A stretch of 64,000 bases of DNA from Sinonovacula constricta (Eukaryota; Mollusca; Bivalvia; Cardiida; Solecurtidae): contig CM017555.1 in NCBI GenBank assembly GCA_007844125.1, positions 23,062,529 to 23,126,528 on the forward strand, written 5' to 3'. Position 1 is the first letter of the stretch; every line of letters begins with the position of its first letter. Shown here one piece after another: positions 38,601 through 50,186 of the stretch. The notes under the pieces were generated by a model. It was not told the origin of the DNA. It saw nothing but the letters and a program-made list of their open reading frames with translations, and searched no databases. The translations under genes and the position numbers were made by a program.

Positions 38601-41250
38601 CTACAAGAACTTATCACGGTTTGCACAAAAACAACATATAATTTGCACTCGGCTTCAAACAATAGCTTATCTCACTTTTATGTAAAACCACTTTTATAAA
38701 ACAAAGATCTGTTGTTAAGTTTGCTAACTCAGGCTGGAATGACATGCCATATAGTATTCGGTATGCATGCTCGATAAATATCATAAAAAAACGTTATCAA
38801 AAACCTCTATTGCATTATAAAGTGTGTGGCTGGCTATGACTGTTTATGTTATGTGTATGCATGATGTATGGATGTTGTTCATTTTGTTGTAGAAGGCCAC
38901 ATTAAACTAAAACTTTGCTATAAGTTGTTATGACTATAGCTTCGAGAAATAAAGCTTTTATTATTTATCATTATTATTGCAGCTACGACACCAATTAATA
39001 TACCTACAAACTACTTCTTGGTACGGCGTAGTTCGGTACAGAAAGTAAACATGATCCCTTCGCTCGACGCCATAAAAATCCTTGTTCTTATGTTAACAGC
39101 ATTGCAGAGTGCATAACGGTAACTAATTAAGAAACAACTATATACAATGCGTAGATCTGCCACTACAGCATATGATACATAAAAATATGGACATAAAGAA
39201 CAGCTTACCCGCCAGTAGAATCAAGGACACAACAACTCTCATAAGCATCAGGCTTCTCTGTCCGTCGTACTTGCACAGGTATAACACCAGGAGCAGCAGG
39301 GACACAGCCGAACTTGCGACCGCCAGTAGAACCAAGGCACGCACGCCGTTGTACCAATCTTTGAAATCTAGAGAGCAAATTAAATAGTAATTTCTCAAGA
39401 TATTCCGGCCTTATATGTCAATGAGGCAGTCCAGACATCTGCGAAAACAAGCAAAAGCAGAAGCTATTCGACAGTTCATAGGCGGACCCGGCACACCTTC
39501 CTCACCCAATAAAAATCCCAATCTATATGTAAACTGCATAAAGAATACATATTAGATATATACTGATATAAATCAATAAGTGTACTTACATAGGACACTT
39601 ATATACATTTTAAATGGCATGCGCGTGTTGACATGAAAATGTCCTACCGAGAGGTCAAAAAGCATATTTAGATACTCATTCCGCGTATCTTTTAATCAAA
39701 ACAAAGGTCACCCCTACCTGTCTGTAGTAATATACCCTTGTGTCAGGAAGAGAACAGAACATCGTTTATTGAGATTTGTACATACGTACATCATCTTATA
39801 CAAACATACATTCACACAATAAAATACAACAGTCACGTGATACAATAACAATTTTACAAATATAACAAATTTCATGGACAACTGACAATTTCTTAGTAAA
39901 ATGGCTGTTACTTCCACTTGACCCACCACTGCTCCCACTACTCCGTTGCCTTTTTTCTGTCCTTCCGTCATTTATTTGCATATATAATCATTCAACATAA
40001 TCACAAAACGCGTATTCAACATCCAACACTCAACTTGTAGTTCCATTTCATAGTCAATGCCTCAGTAACACCATCTAGTTGCAAAATTTGCGGAGCAACA
40101 CAAAAACGCGTCTACCGCCTTGACCCATCACGTGACTTTTTTTGTCAGGGCTCTCCGGAAAAAAACAATATGGAAACACATTACGAATTGTAATTAACAG
40201 ATATGCTGTTTCCTTGTATGGACACATTGCCAATCTTTGTGTAGTGAGTGAATCTATGTGTATGGTCACCAACAGCATTTGGAAATACTAAACAAAACAA
40301 TGAAAATGAAATAAAAATAGGAAAAGCAAGAAATATTTTGCAAAAGCCAAAACTAAGATTGTGTATTTATAGCATATTTTAAAGTATAAAATCACCATAC
40401 CGGAAGGCAGCAGAACGATAAACATTACTGTAATAATTTGATTCTGTAGTTATTTAAGCATGTCATTAACACAAAGCTAAACATTTGATCATTATCAGAC
40501 AATGCTTGGCTACGCATCAGTAATACCATACTTCACTGTATGCCACAGAGACTGTCAGCTAAACATTTTCAATTTGTCTTTTAGAAGAAAGTCTCAAGCA
40601 CACACTTTAAAGCCCTTAAGACATTTCCTTAACATTATTTCCTGCATTAAAAACTAGGAAAACTATGATGTTTCCATAAAAAAACAAGGACGAACTTCAA
40701 ACTCCAGCACTCCAGTGCAGAAAAGTTTATTGAACATTTAAAAATTCGGATGGAGGTTATAAATCACTTACTCTAAAATGAATTAAAGTTTACCTTCCGA
40801 TTATAAATTTTCTATTTGATGGTGAATAAGTCACATGATACCAAGTTTGAAGTGAATATGCTCAGAAATTTTCTCAGAAAATGGATCCTACCAAAAAGGT
40901 CGACACAGAAGAGTGGGCCGTTGCAAAAGCTAAACTCCCTTTCAGCTTTCTTCTAAAAGTGGAGCTAACAAGAGGGTGGTGGGGGTGTGGGAGTGGAGGG
41001 ACGAGACAAAAATAGGAGAGCCTTCACCACCTTTCGGAGGATATAAGCCTACAAGGTGCATACCTGGTCGGTTGTCTAGTTTCATGCATGTCGTTGGTTG
41101 GTCTTTTAATAAGCCGTCCATACAAAACTCCCACAGACCCATGTGAAAACCGGGTCGGGAGTTCCAATATGGCGAAGCAATTCCAACAACCATCACCACG
41201 GTTACGGCGAATAGATACAGCGCTGATACGACGATCAGGAACTTGCTCAT
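35637..41250 (-). CDS. Claudin/PMP22-like four-span membrane protein, gene 3
   Basis: Three exons: 41250-41064 (187 nt), 39367-39209 (159 nt) and 35818-35637 (182 nt). They total 528 nt and encode 175 residues plus stop. Splice sites and phase-1 introns match gene 2. The signature W29, GLWEFC and C55 and all four spans are intact. It differs from gene 2 by a one-codon deletion with substitutions at the start of exon 2 (DWYNGV against DWFVYNV). About a dozen other replacements include Ser46Gly and Ile54Thr in loop 1 and Leu to Trp near span 4. In exon 3 I count three replacement and four silent differences, while exon 2 is mostly replacements. Both copies look functional. An in-frame upstream extension to 41,352 starts at a non-ATG codon and is not used here. 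Confidence 0.87.
37330..38830 (+). pseudogene. Decayed non-LTR reverse transcriptase (copy 2)
   Basis: Same fossil as at 24,390-25,830, in intron 2 of claudin-like gene 3 and antisense to it. This copy keeps the segment encoding GVSQGSILGPLLFILYINDL (near 37,935-37,995) just before QYADDSNYM. Stops and frameshifts elsewhere disable it. Confidence 0.78.
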
Positions 41251-41667
41251 GGTGGTCAAATCTGTTAAAGATAAATAAATCGCATGTAAATACCAATATA
41301 TTTTTTTTCTATTTATGACCTGGCCACACCAACTTTTAACTAAAAACTCCAACTTAAATATTTAGCCGTTTATTACTGAATGTAGCAAATAATATCAATA
41401 CAACTAGCAGATATTAGAGCAATGCAATTGTAACAATATTATTTTTAGTAGAAACGCAATAATCGATCTAAAATGAGAAAGCATGCATATAAAGGTGTGT
41501 TCGGATTCTATGTATGTATCACAGAGCCATCCGACTTGACCGATGTTTGGTCAGACATTTAATGGCCGTGGGCAATGGTGTGTCATACCAGTCACCATGT
41601 ACAAACTACTGACATGTACAGGTACAACTGTATATATACACCTGTATACACCTGGCGTATATATATC

Positions 41668-41670
41668 TCA

Positions 41671-41721
<51 letters not shown>

Positions 41722-41790
41722 AAGAGAGAGAGAGGAGGAGGGAGAGAGAAATAGAGAGAGAGAGAAGGAGAGAGATGGATTAAGTAAAAC

Positions 41791-41850
<60 letters not shown>
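41668..41850. repeat. (GA)n microsatellite, longer perfect runs
   Basis: Counterpart of 28,676-28,856, with longer uninterrupted gagaga runs. It makes low-complexity open frames on both strands. Confidence 0.9.
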
Positions 41851-41853
<3 letters not shown>

Positions 41854-43195
41854 AAAAAATTAAATATCTTGATTATATCTACATGTATATTCAAATGCAA
41901 ATTTATAACCAAATTTCGAATTCTATGGTTCGACATGAAGAAGGTGGCTAGGGAATCAGATGCATACATACAGCGTTACATGTAGATCTATGTTCAAGTG
42001 TGTATTTTGTCACATTGGCACAGTGTAAATTTACAATTGCAAGGAAAGATAAAACTCTAAACAAACAGTGTATTAACAATGAGTAAGTATCACTTCTAGA
42101 TACTCTAGATGATCTGTAGGGCTTTTAACACTGTAGCCTACATGTTTAAGCTTTATGCGTAAACAAATGTTACTGATGGTGATATCATGACTGTAAATCA
42201 AAGTTTAATCTCACATCATTGAAGTACAGTGAACACAGCATATACGCAGCCTTTGACGTCAACAATAATTTGAATAACACAACAACAACAAAACATCAAC
42301 AACAACAAATCTTGATAAGTATCTGAAGAAGTGTACCTGATGTCTATGCCTCCAATTAAACTCTCGAAATATCCTCCAAATTGTGTCGAGTTTGTCTTTG
42401 TCCTGAATTATCATCAAACCTTTGTCTTGTAAAACTGTTCTGCGTAGTGGATCAACTAAATCCTTGTACTGTCTGTATCTATATCAAGGTTCTGCTGACT
42501 CAAAATACAAAACAATCAGTCAAAAACATGTGCTTATCAATTTAAGATTTATCAACGAGCGGTGCTTTATAAGTTCTGCGCATATCTACGTTCTGACGAC
42601 ACAGCACATATGCTATTACAGCATAGATCTTCTTGCAACACTGATAAATGTGTAAATCTATGTTTATAAGACTCAAAAACCACGAACGGAAATTTCCATG
42701 AAAATGCGCTTTTGGTGAAGATATACTTCCTTCTTCGAATCAATAATTATAAATCGTAACCATTGTAAAATAATTTTTTACAAAGACACTTGAACAGAAG
42801 TAATAATTTCTGTCAAATAATGTTTACACACTTTGGAGATATCCCACATATACGCTTAGTCAAGCATTGGTAAACATTATTAGCTGTAGTCTACACTTGC
42901 TATACACTGCGTCCTTGGTGTCTGGGACGAGTGTTTACACACAAGCATAAGTATTTTTAGCATATCGATCGTATCCCTCTGTCGAGCGTCTTACTCCAAG
43001 GTAGAGCAAATGTAATGTTGCATCAAAATAATGGTAAACACTCTTCAAAACTGGGGGTTGTGAGTTCGAATCCTGGCATGGTCTTTTTTCATCCTACTTT
43101 TCACTTTGACATTTTTTTCTGCATCACTCTGCCAGATGAAGAATAAATATGTGCAGTTTTTTTATGTAAATGAATTTTTATTAAATGGTTTGTGC

Positions 43196-43565
43196 CAGGC
43201 GCGTATCTGGGACGTTTCTGATGTTACGCACAATTATTAGGGAAATAGCCATTGTAGCAATACTTTTGAATATATTCGGTTCTTTTCTAATGAATAACAG
43301 GTAAATGCGGACATGCGAGGAACTTAACGCAAAATATGAACGACTAAAATCCTGACTTGAATAAGTTTAATCATTTTAAACCTTTTCAACTCGATTGAAA
43401 TGGTAATAAGATTTTATAACATAGAAACTACGGAAATAAAATATATCATTCCTAACCCGGGTTAGGCATCGACTTTCTTAGTGTTCTTGGTAATTTTTAC
43501 ATTTTCGATTTTTCGAACGAAGGGTACGCACATGCGTAAAGTGCGTAATGGCAGAAACGCGCCTG
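43196..43565. mobile_element. hAT-type MITE with 8-bp target site duplication
   Basis: A 370-bp insertion absent from copy 1. It is flanked by gtttgtgc at 43,188-43,195 and 43,566-43,573; copy 1 has one such site (about 30,229-30,236, as atttgtgc). The terminal inverted repeats begin caggcgcgt-tctg at both ends, and subterminal inverted gttacgcac/gtgcgtaat follow. An 8-bp duplication and CAG-initial ends are the hallmarks of hAT elements. No coding sequence is present. Confidence 0.88.
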
Positions 43566-44599
43566 GTTTGTGCTAAATTTTATTACAAATTTATTACCTG
43601 ATTTAATCAAAGTCTAAGCAAATCAAAACCATGTGGTGAAATTGTTTTATGTTTTGCAGCATTAACCAAAATACTTCATAAAACATTTTGGGCAACTCTG
43701 AAATAAATTGTTTGGCTATCAAGAGCCCGGTGGTCTTTTTGATAAAGCAGTCAGCAGAAAGAAAAAAATGGAAAAAAATAGCCTAAAACGTGATGAGTTT
43801 GTAAACAATTAAGTACATATTTTGGATATTTTGAGTCATACCAATCAAGTCTAGTGCTATAATTTGTTTCCAAACCAGAGTCGGACAAATTCTTAAATTT
43901 TCTTATTGCCCACTGGGCAAGTAGAATTTGTATCTGGTTGCCCGGAAAATTGTCAATCATAAATAACACAGTTTGTCATGCAATAACATTTATTTAAAAA
44001 TGAATCCCTTTATTACAAACAAAACTCATATGCCTGCTTTATTAGAATAACATCAATGCATTTTATTCCATAAAACATTATAATTGAATGCTAGTTTATT
44101 CTTATTCTAAAATGTGCACAGTTCATAAATAATACATAAAGTAGTCAAGATCTGAGGTAAGTACGGCTAACTCTCCAAGAGTACACTGTACAGGTCACAC
44201 TATATTTATAAAGACGCATATCTATTAGTATATAATACTTAAACTGTCCATTGTGCTTGGAGTTATGAATCCACAGTCACACAGTAATCAATGTTTCTTT
44301 GTTTCTGGTGTCCGGACAGATGTCTTGTTCCTGGACCGCTAATCATCCACAGGTGTTTGGCTGTTGTGGGATTATATTGGCTGAGATCTGGACCATCACT
44401 TTTGACCCTCATCTAGGCTTCCAATGTATCCTGTTTGAGGATAAGTACATGTTCATAGCTGAAAAATAAATACAAAACTTGATAATTTTCTGAGTACAAT
44501 TTGGAAGCGAACATGTCAAATTTAATTGAATTGGTATTTAATTATTTTAAATGATTTTGGCATGCATTATTCTAAACTTTATTATTTTGCAGAAGTTAA

Positions 44600-45740
44600 C
44601 ATTAAAATTTCATCATACATTTTAAACATATTTGCCTTCACCATAAATGATTTACCTGAGAACTTTCATTAGCATTCAGCTGTTGAGGGTGAAAGGGTAA
44701 CCATGATGTTCACCAGGGGAGAATGTTCTTCATCCGGCTGTGCCTGGAGGAGTTCACCATTAACCACTGAAAGCTGGTCAGTTCTTTGTTTCGTTAGACA
44801 GTTATTAAGGACAGTTCCATTCCCTCATGGTGTTGGATTTCTCCGCATCCTCAGCAAGGGTGTGAATGAGTGTGAGGGGGTGGGGGTGTTCTAGGAGGTC
44901 TCTGTTCTTCCAAACTTCAAGAGGTCTTTTTCTTCTCTTGGCCAATATTTGAAGTTAAACACACTGAAACTTTTAAGTGGATTTACCTTGAAGTCTTTGA
45001 ACCTGTCTTCTAGATACTGGATGGACGACTGTAGAAGGTTCTGTATATCATTGTCAGATGCATACTCAACTGGTGTCTGACCTCTCATCTGAACAGGGAC
45101 CGGACTTCCATTCTTTAGCTGCAGATCTTCTGGATTTAGACTGGCATAAAGCTTCATGGAGTTCTTACCAGGCTCTTACTTTAACAACTCAAGTTCTTCA
45201 GTCAGGTTTCCATGCTCTCTTCGACCTCGATGATAAGCAGCTGTTTTTTCTGGGACTTCTCTGAAGTTGTGGTGATGAAGAACAGGTACTTGACAAAACG
45301 GACAGACTACATTTCCCTAAGAAGGTGCTTGGCCTTGCTCTCTTCATCTGTTCTGTCAGTAGTAGCAGCGTGCTCTAGATGGGCAAGGGTGGCTCCCATG
45401 TAATTGCTTACTGCAGAGAGGGCATTGGATTTGTTTGCCACCCATCTTACTGTCTTTACATCACCATATCGTAAGACAACTCGACTCCAAATATGTCTGC
45501 GATGTCCTGCAGATGACTTCGTCTCCTAGGGCTGCGTTGGTAGAACTTGTACAATGCCTTAACTGTAGTTTCAAACTTCTGCAAATAGGCAGTAGCTTTC
45601 ACCGCATCCAAAACACCCGATTTCAATTTGTGGGCAACACAGTGCACTGTGATCAGATGAGGGAGTTCCTTCTTCATTTCATTCGTTTGAAACGATACTC
45701 AACAGCAAACACTTCCCCTAAAGCGGATATAACATAATAT
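44600..45740 (-). pseudogene. hAT transposase-like gene remnant (ZNF862-like type)
   Basis: Minus-strand fragments occur in the order expected of the hAT catalytic core. They are ELPHLITVHCVAHKL (45,665-45,620), LQKFETTVKALYKFYQRSP (about 45,590-45,530), the VRWVANKSNALSAV block (about 45,455-45,410), FKYWPREEKDLLKFG (about 44,950-44,905) and the C-terminal TVTLSPSTAEC block (about 44,690). In-frame stops and frameshifts occur between them. The right breakpoint of the segmental duplication lies inside this remnant, which is why copy 1 has only its C-terminal end. Confidence 0.72.
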
Positions 45741-46273
45741 TGGGGGAGTTTCTTATTTCTTAAATACCAATTTTTGAAGAAAACATATCAATAAATTCAA
45801 AAACTGGGAGGATAATTTTCTTAAAAGTTGGCAAAGACGTCAACATGAATGTATACAACATATTAGTTGTGTTAATTTTCAAATTCTGTATTCTGTCTAT
45901 TACTATTGCTTTGCCTTAAAGCGTATTGAACACAGTCTATCTACAATGAAGATAAATAAACGATTTCTCACAAAAGTGCAGCTTGAGTATTGTAAAACTT
46001 TTGTTGAGTCCATCTGGTGAATGCTTGTTTGTTGGATTTGTCGTGAATATGTCAGAAAATGTATCTTTCTTTGATGTCTTGGTTCGTTCAAACTTATTTT
46101 CTTTTAAAATAACAGATTGATTCAATGCATTGTGTTATGACAGGTGGCGTTTGACAGTCTGGGCCATTCATTTTTCTTTTCTTTAGTGTAATAAATTCAT
46201 TGTTGTTGCCTGAAATGATCCAGTGAAACGTTTTTTTTTTTGGTGCCCTACAGTCACTTGAAAATTTGACATG

Positions 46274-46431
46274 AAGGTGGTACCGGACAGTTTGCCTATA
46301 TCAGAAACATGCTTGAAACCATTTTTATTTTCTGTTATGAGGTATTTAGGCAAAATTTCTGCATAAGGTCATACTTAAGTCTAGTTGACAACTTTGAACA
46401 CTACTTATATTGTTAGACAGTACAAACTGCG

Positions 46432-46468
<37 letters not shown>

Positions 46469-47170
46469 TACACACACGCGCGCGCAAGCACGCACGCACA
46501 CACAGGCGCGCACTCTAAATGACCATTCTTTCCAAATCTAAATAAGCACTTAAGCGTTCTCTTGTAAAAAAAGATATCGACGCCAGGGCGGACTATCCGC
46601 ATGATAGAACGCGATCTCATTAATAAGTTGTCACTTAGTTTTCTTAGTTTAAAAAAAAAATGCTATACCTGCCGCATGGCTCACATAGGATATACCTGTT
46701 TGAAATGACGAGTGGGGGTTTATGTTTTCCTACATTCTGTTCAACAGCATTTTGCTGGATCTTTTCAGGTAACAATGATTTATATGAGGAAAAATCTTTG
46801 GTCCAAACTGTCGAATCATACAACATCCCCTTTAACCTCCCCGCTCGTCAATACAAAACTGTATTTCCTATTCTAGCCACACTAAACAGGTAGCTATTTT
46901 GAATTAAAGAAAGCACGTGGCCACCTAGTTTTGAGATTACGTAACTTTATCATCCGGAAATCAGTTGTGACGTCAATATCTATTTTTAACTGAAATCCCA
47001 ATTGTGCTTATTTATAGAAATTAAAATAATGGTCATTTACAGTGATATATTTCACAATTTGTACAGTCTAACAATTATGTTAATGTTATAAACAACCTTT
47101 ACTTATTAAACTAAGGTATAAATTTATGCAACATGTACGCACAAATTTCCCGGAATAGAGGTTAGATGTT
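46274..47170. repeat. Dispersed repeat family member (with 6,911 and 54,524)
   Basis: Begins gaaggtggtaccggacagtttgcc, like 6,911 and the terminal inverted repeat of the 54,524 element. Its right part (about 46,965-47,155, containing tgcttatttatag and aaatttatgcaac) matches 54,755-54,890. The repeat contains a CA microsatellite. The right terminal inverted repeat is missing, so this copy looks truncated or rearranged. Confidence 0.55.
46435..46505. repeat. (CA)n microsatellite with CG interruptions
   Basis: cacaca runs with gcgcgc interruptions. Confidence 0.9.
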
Positions 47171-47779
47171 TTTCATAAGCTGACTTATCAACTATTGCGC
47201 AACACCCAGTTCTGAACCTCAGACTATGCATTTATCATGCAACAATTGTTATTCTGCTTCCTTTTTGTCAGTCATATTTATTTTATTCACATTCTTTGCC
47301 TTTTATGTCAAAATAACTGCAAAACTTACTTATGGCGCTAAAATGAGCACTTGTTGAACTGTAACAATAATGAAACCAAATGTATTCTTGTAAGAAATGC
47401 GCAATGTTCACAGAAAGTTGTTTCTTATACGGCTAATTAATATTTTCTTGGACAAGTGACATACATATTTAGTAATAATTATGTAAAAAGATTAAGCAAT
47501 GAATTCTTAAAAGTTATGGTGATGTACGATCTTTATATTATAAATGATTAATGCAAACTGCCACCTTCAAAGTTTTGGTAAATATACTCCACAGTTGCAA
47601 CCACTCTGCACGTTTGAAAGGCTCACCTACGCCTCATTTCCTTGTAAAAGATTTTTGTTTTGTTTCATAATTATTTGTAGAATTCACATCTATTAATTTC
47701 GCGCCTCACTAAGCAAAAATGTACGACGGTATCCAAGAGAATGCTATACACAACCATTGAGGGAGAAGTTGTTGAATTC

Positions 47780-48545
47780 TAGGAAATATCACAAAGTCCT
47801 ATGAGCAGTACAACATATACCATATTTTCAAAAGGTACATGATAAAGGTATTTACATGCAGTCTAAAAGTAAAAGTAAGAACAAAGCTGTGATGAGTTAT
47901 TAAACAAAAAGAGAAAACCCAGCGGTAACCACCTTGGAACGGTCAGCCGACAAAAGGGGCCGACTGGGGTGCTTAAACGGCTTTAAAAGAAAGTAGTGGC
48001 GTAAATGGAAAAAATATGTCCACATCTAATTTAGAAACGATGGAAGTATTATTTCTGTTTGAAGAACTGCACAAAATAATTGATTCTAATAAAACTGAAT
48101 TTGTAATCAAGACAAAATGGCAAGAGAAGTGTAAATGGTTGTAGCATCATGTTCATGTGTATATTGAATTTAGGAACCAAAGTCCAATGTCTATCAAAGG
48201 AAAATACACGTAACTATCCCTACAGTGTGAATTAAATGACAACATAGATTACATGCACGGGGGATTTCTTTTGAGCGCCACACTGCACAGGTATCATTGT
48301 TGTAATCATGAGTTAGGAAATACGACAAAGTCCTATGAGCATTATACCAAAATTTTAACAGGCACTGGACATAGATATTCACGTGGAAGCCAAACATAAA
48401 AGTAAGAACAAATCTGTGATACGTCATTAAACCAAATAAAAGACAAAAAAAAAAAAGAAAAGAAAAGCAAACTCAACAGTTACCGCCTTGGATTAGTCAG
48501 TCGGGAAACGGTCCGACTAGGGTGCTAAAGCTGGTTTTACAGAGC
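47780..48545. repeat. Pair of ~215-bp diverged direct repeats
   Basis: 47,780-47,995 and 48,320-48,545 share, in order, acaaagtcctatgagca, agtaagaacaaa-ctgtgat, a purine-rich stretch, gtaac-ccttgga, the ggtc-gtc-cgac block and gggtgct-aa. They sit about 535 bp apart in the same orientation, in the intergenic space upstream of KDM1B. The family is not recognised. Confidence 0.6.
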
Positions 48546-48549
48546 TCTA

Positions 48550-50180
48550 ACCTCGCACTTCCTGACGGGTTTCTCAAATGCAAGCAATGCAAACAAAACG
48601 GATCTTTTTTAATCAAAATATCAAAGCGCTGAAGTTTTCTTAGATAAGTTATGACGTTGTTAAAAGAAAGTTGCGACGGAATTAGTTTAAGTCGCATCAC
48701 CGAAAATGAATTAATGCCGCTGACTAAACTAGCAACGATATTCTTACAAGCGTGTGAAAAAAATTCTGAACCGCGATATTTTTTTAAAACTTGCGAAAGG
48801 AAAACAATAAATATATATAATCTATGCAAAAGACGCCTGGTTTTCACCACAAGGTAAGTTTTATTAATTTTGCAGACGTACTCGATTATAAAAGAGTATC
48901 AGACACCGTTGTCTCAATTTACAGGTTGTCCTTTGCGTTTGAAATACACGATTTTTTTTAAATAAACGGGTGGGGTAACTGTGCTGCACGACTGTTGACT
49001 GGGTCTAGCCTCTAGGCCTGACAACACTAAACGAGTTTGTCAATTAAATGATTGCTCGAACACCTATTTTAATGAACTAACATGTTTTGTTTGTTTTTAT
49101 GTCCAGATATTTGCTGCTGCTCGACAGCACATGCTCTAGCAATTGTCTTGCATTTATTGTTTTTTAATCATTAATGTCAACGTCCTCGGTCAGCATCTTT
49201 TTGTAAGTATGCTTAATAGTCCTGTAAAAAGACATTGCATATCACCTTTGTTTTTCAACATGGAGATCCTCTTTACTTTTTATTGGTTTACCCAGTCTTA
49301 TGTTTCTCCTGCAGTTCCATGTAGCAAAACATTAGATCAATCCATACAGCTGACACAAACCTACTCCAGAGACAAGGACATGCTTTTGTAGACCCATTTA
49401 CGAAGGATAAAATCTGCATTGTAGTGTAAGCGTAGAGCTGATTAAGGCAATAAAATGTGTTGTATTTGATATTAACCAAATAAAGAAGAAGTCAATGTTT
49501 TTATATGTAATATCAGCTGGGATATTGTGGGTAATTACTCATATTGAGGACATAGCAACATCTCATTACAGTTGTCTCATGACATAAAAAGATGTACAGT
49601 GGCTTAAAATAAACTTCTTCCTATTTATTTGTTGCCAGTTGTACACTTTAAAAAACAAAAGCACATCAGGGCTGTCAAAGAGGGACAACTATCTCAAATG
49701 GACTTAGAAACTATGTAGTTTTAAGATATAATTGGTTTTCATGGAAACATGAGAGGAATTACATATAACTTTAATACAAATTGTATGCTTGAATATTTAA
49801 TTTTATGTTCCTTGTTTTGTTGATTATTTTAGTATTTTGGTGGCTGGCAAAATATACTGCGCTATATTTGCGGTAGAATTCAGAAAATTGCAGCAGATTC
49901 AAGCTTTTGATGTTAAAACAGTATGCACAAAGATATGGTACTGGATAAAGTTATAGGTCTAAAATACATTTATTTTTAATATATTTATTTTAACTCAATT
50001 TTAACCTTATATTCTTTTTTTGGCACAGGAAATAGATATGTCATGTTACCTTAATAATTTGGACCTGAAAATGATATGGTTTTATCTTATGATCCAATCC
50101 TTATTTATATTATTACATGTATTGATATAAAATAAAATATGGTTTAATTAAATAATCTAAATAACAATATCTTATATACA
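48550..50180. other. Region 5' of KDM1B; possible untranslated first exon
   Basis: The KDM1B start-codon exon begins right after an acceptor (atatacag at 50,173-50,180), so a separate 5' UTR exon should lie upstream. A donor-like CACAAG|GTAAGT at about 48,853 follows a stretch richer in CpG (about 48,480-48,850) and is the best candidate. No TATA box was seen. The open frame 48,651-48,857 is not recognisable as a protein. Confidence 0.3.
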
Positions 50181-50186
50181 GGAACA

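Larger units (their letters stand above)
32412..44870. repeat. Segmental tandem duplication, copy 2
   Basis: Direct copy of 15,822-32,367 without the 3.8-kb LINE or the retroposed segment. It carries claudin-like gene 3 and the second reverse transcriptase fossil. Unique to this copy are about 280 bp at 33,602-33,881, about 330 bp at 36,025-36,355 and a hAT-type MITE at 43,196-43,565. Confidence 0.95.

Noticed and set aside
45058..45737. Plus-strand open frames over the hAT region
   Set aside because: They are shadows; the minus strand carries the recognisable hAT motifs.
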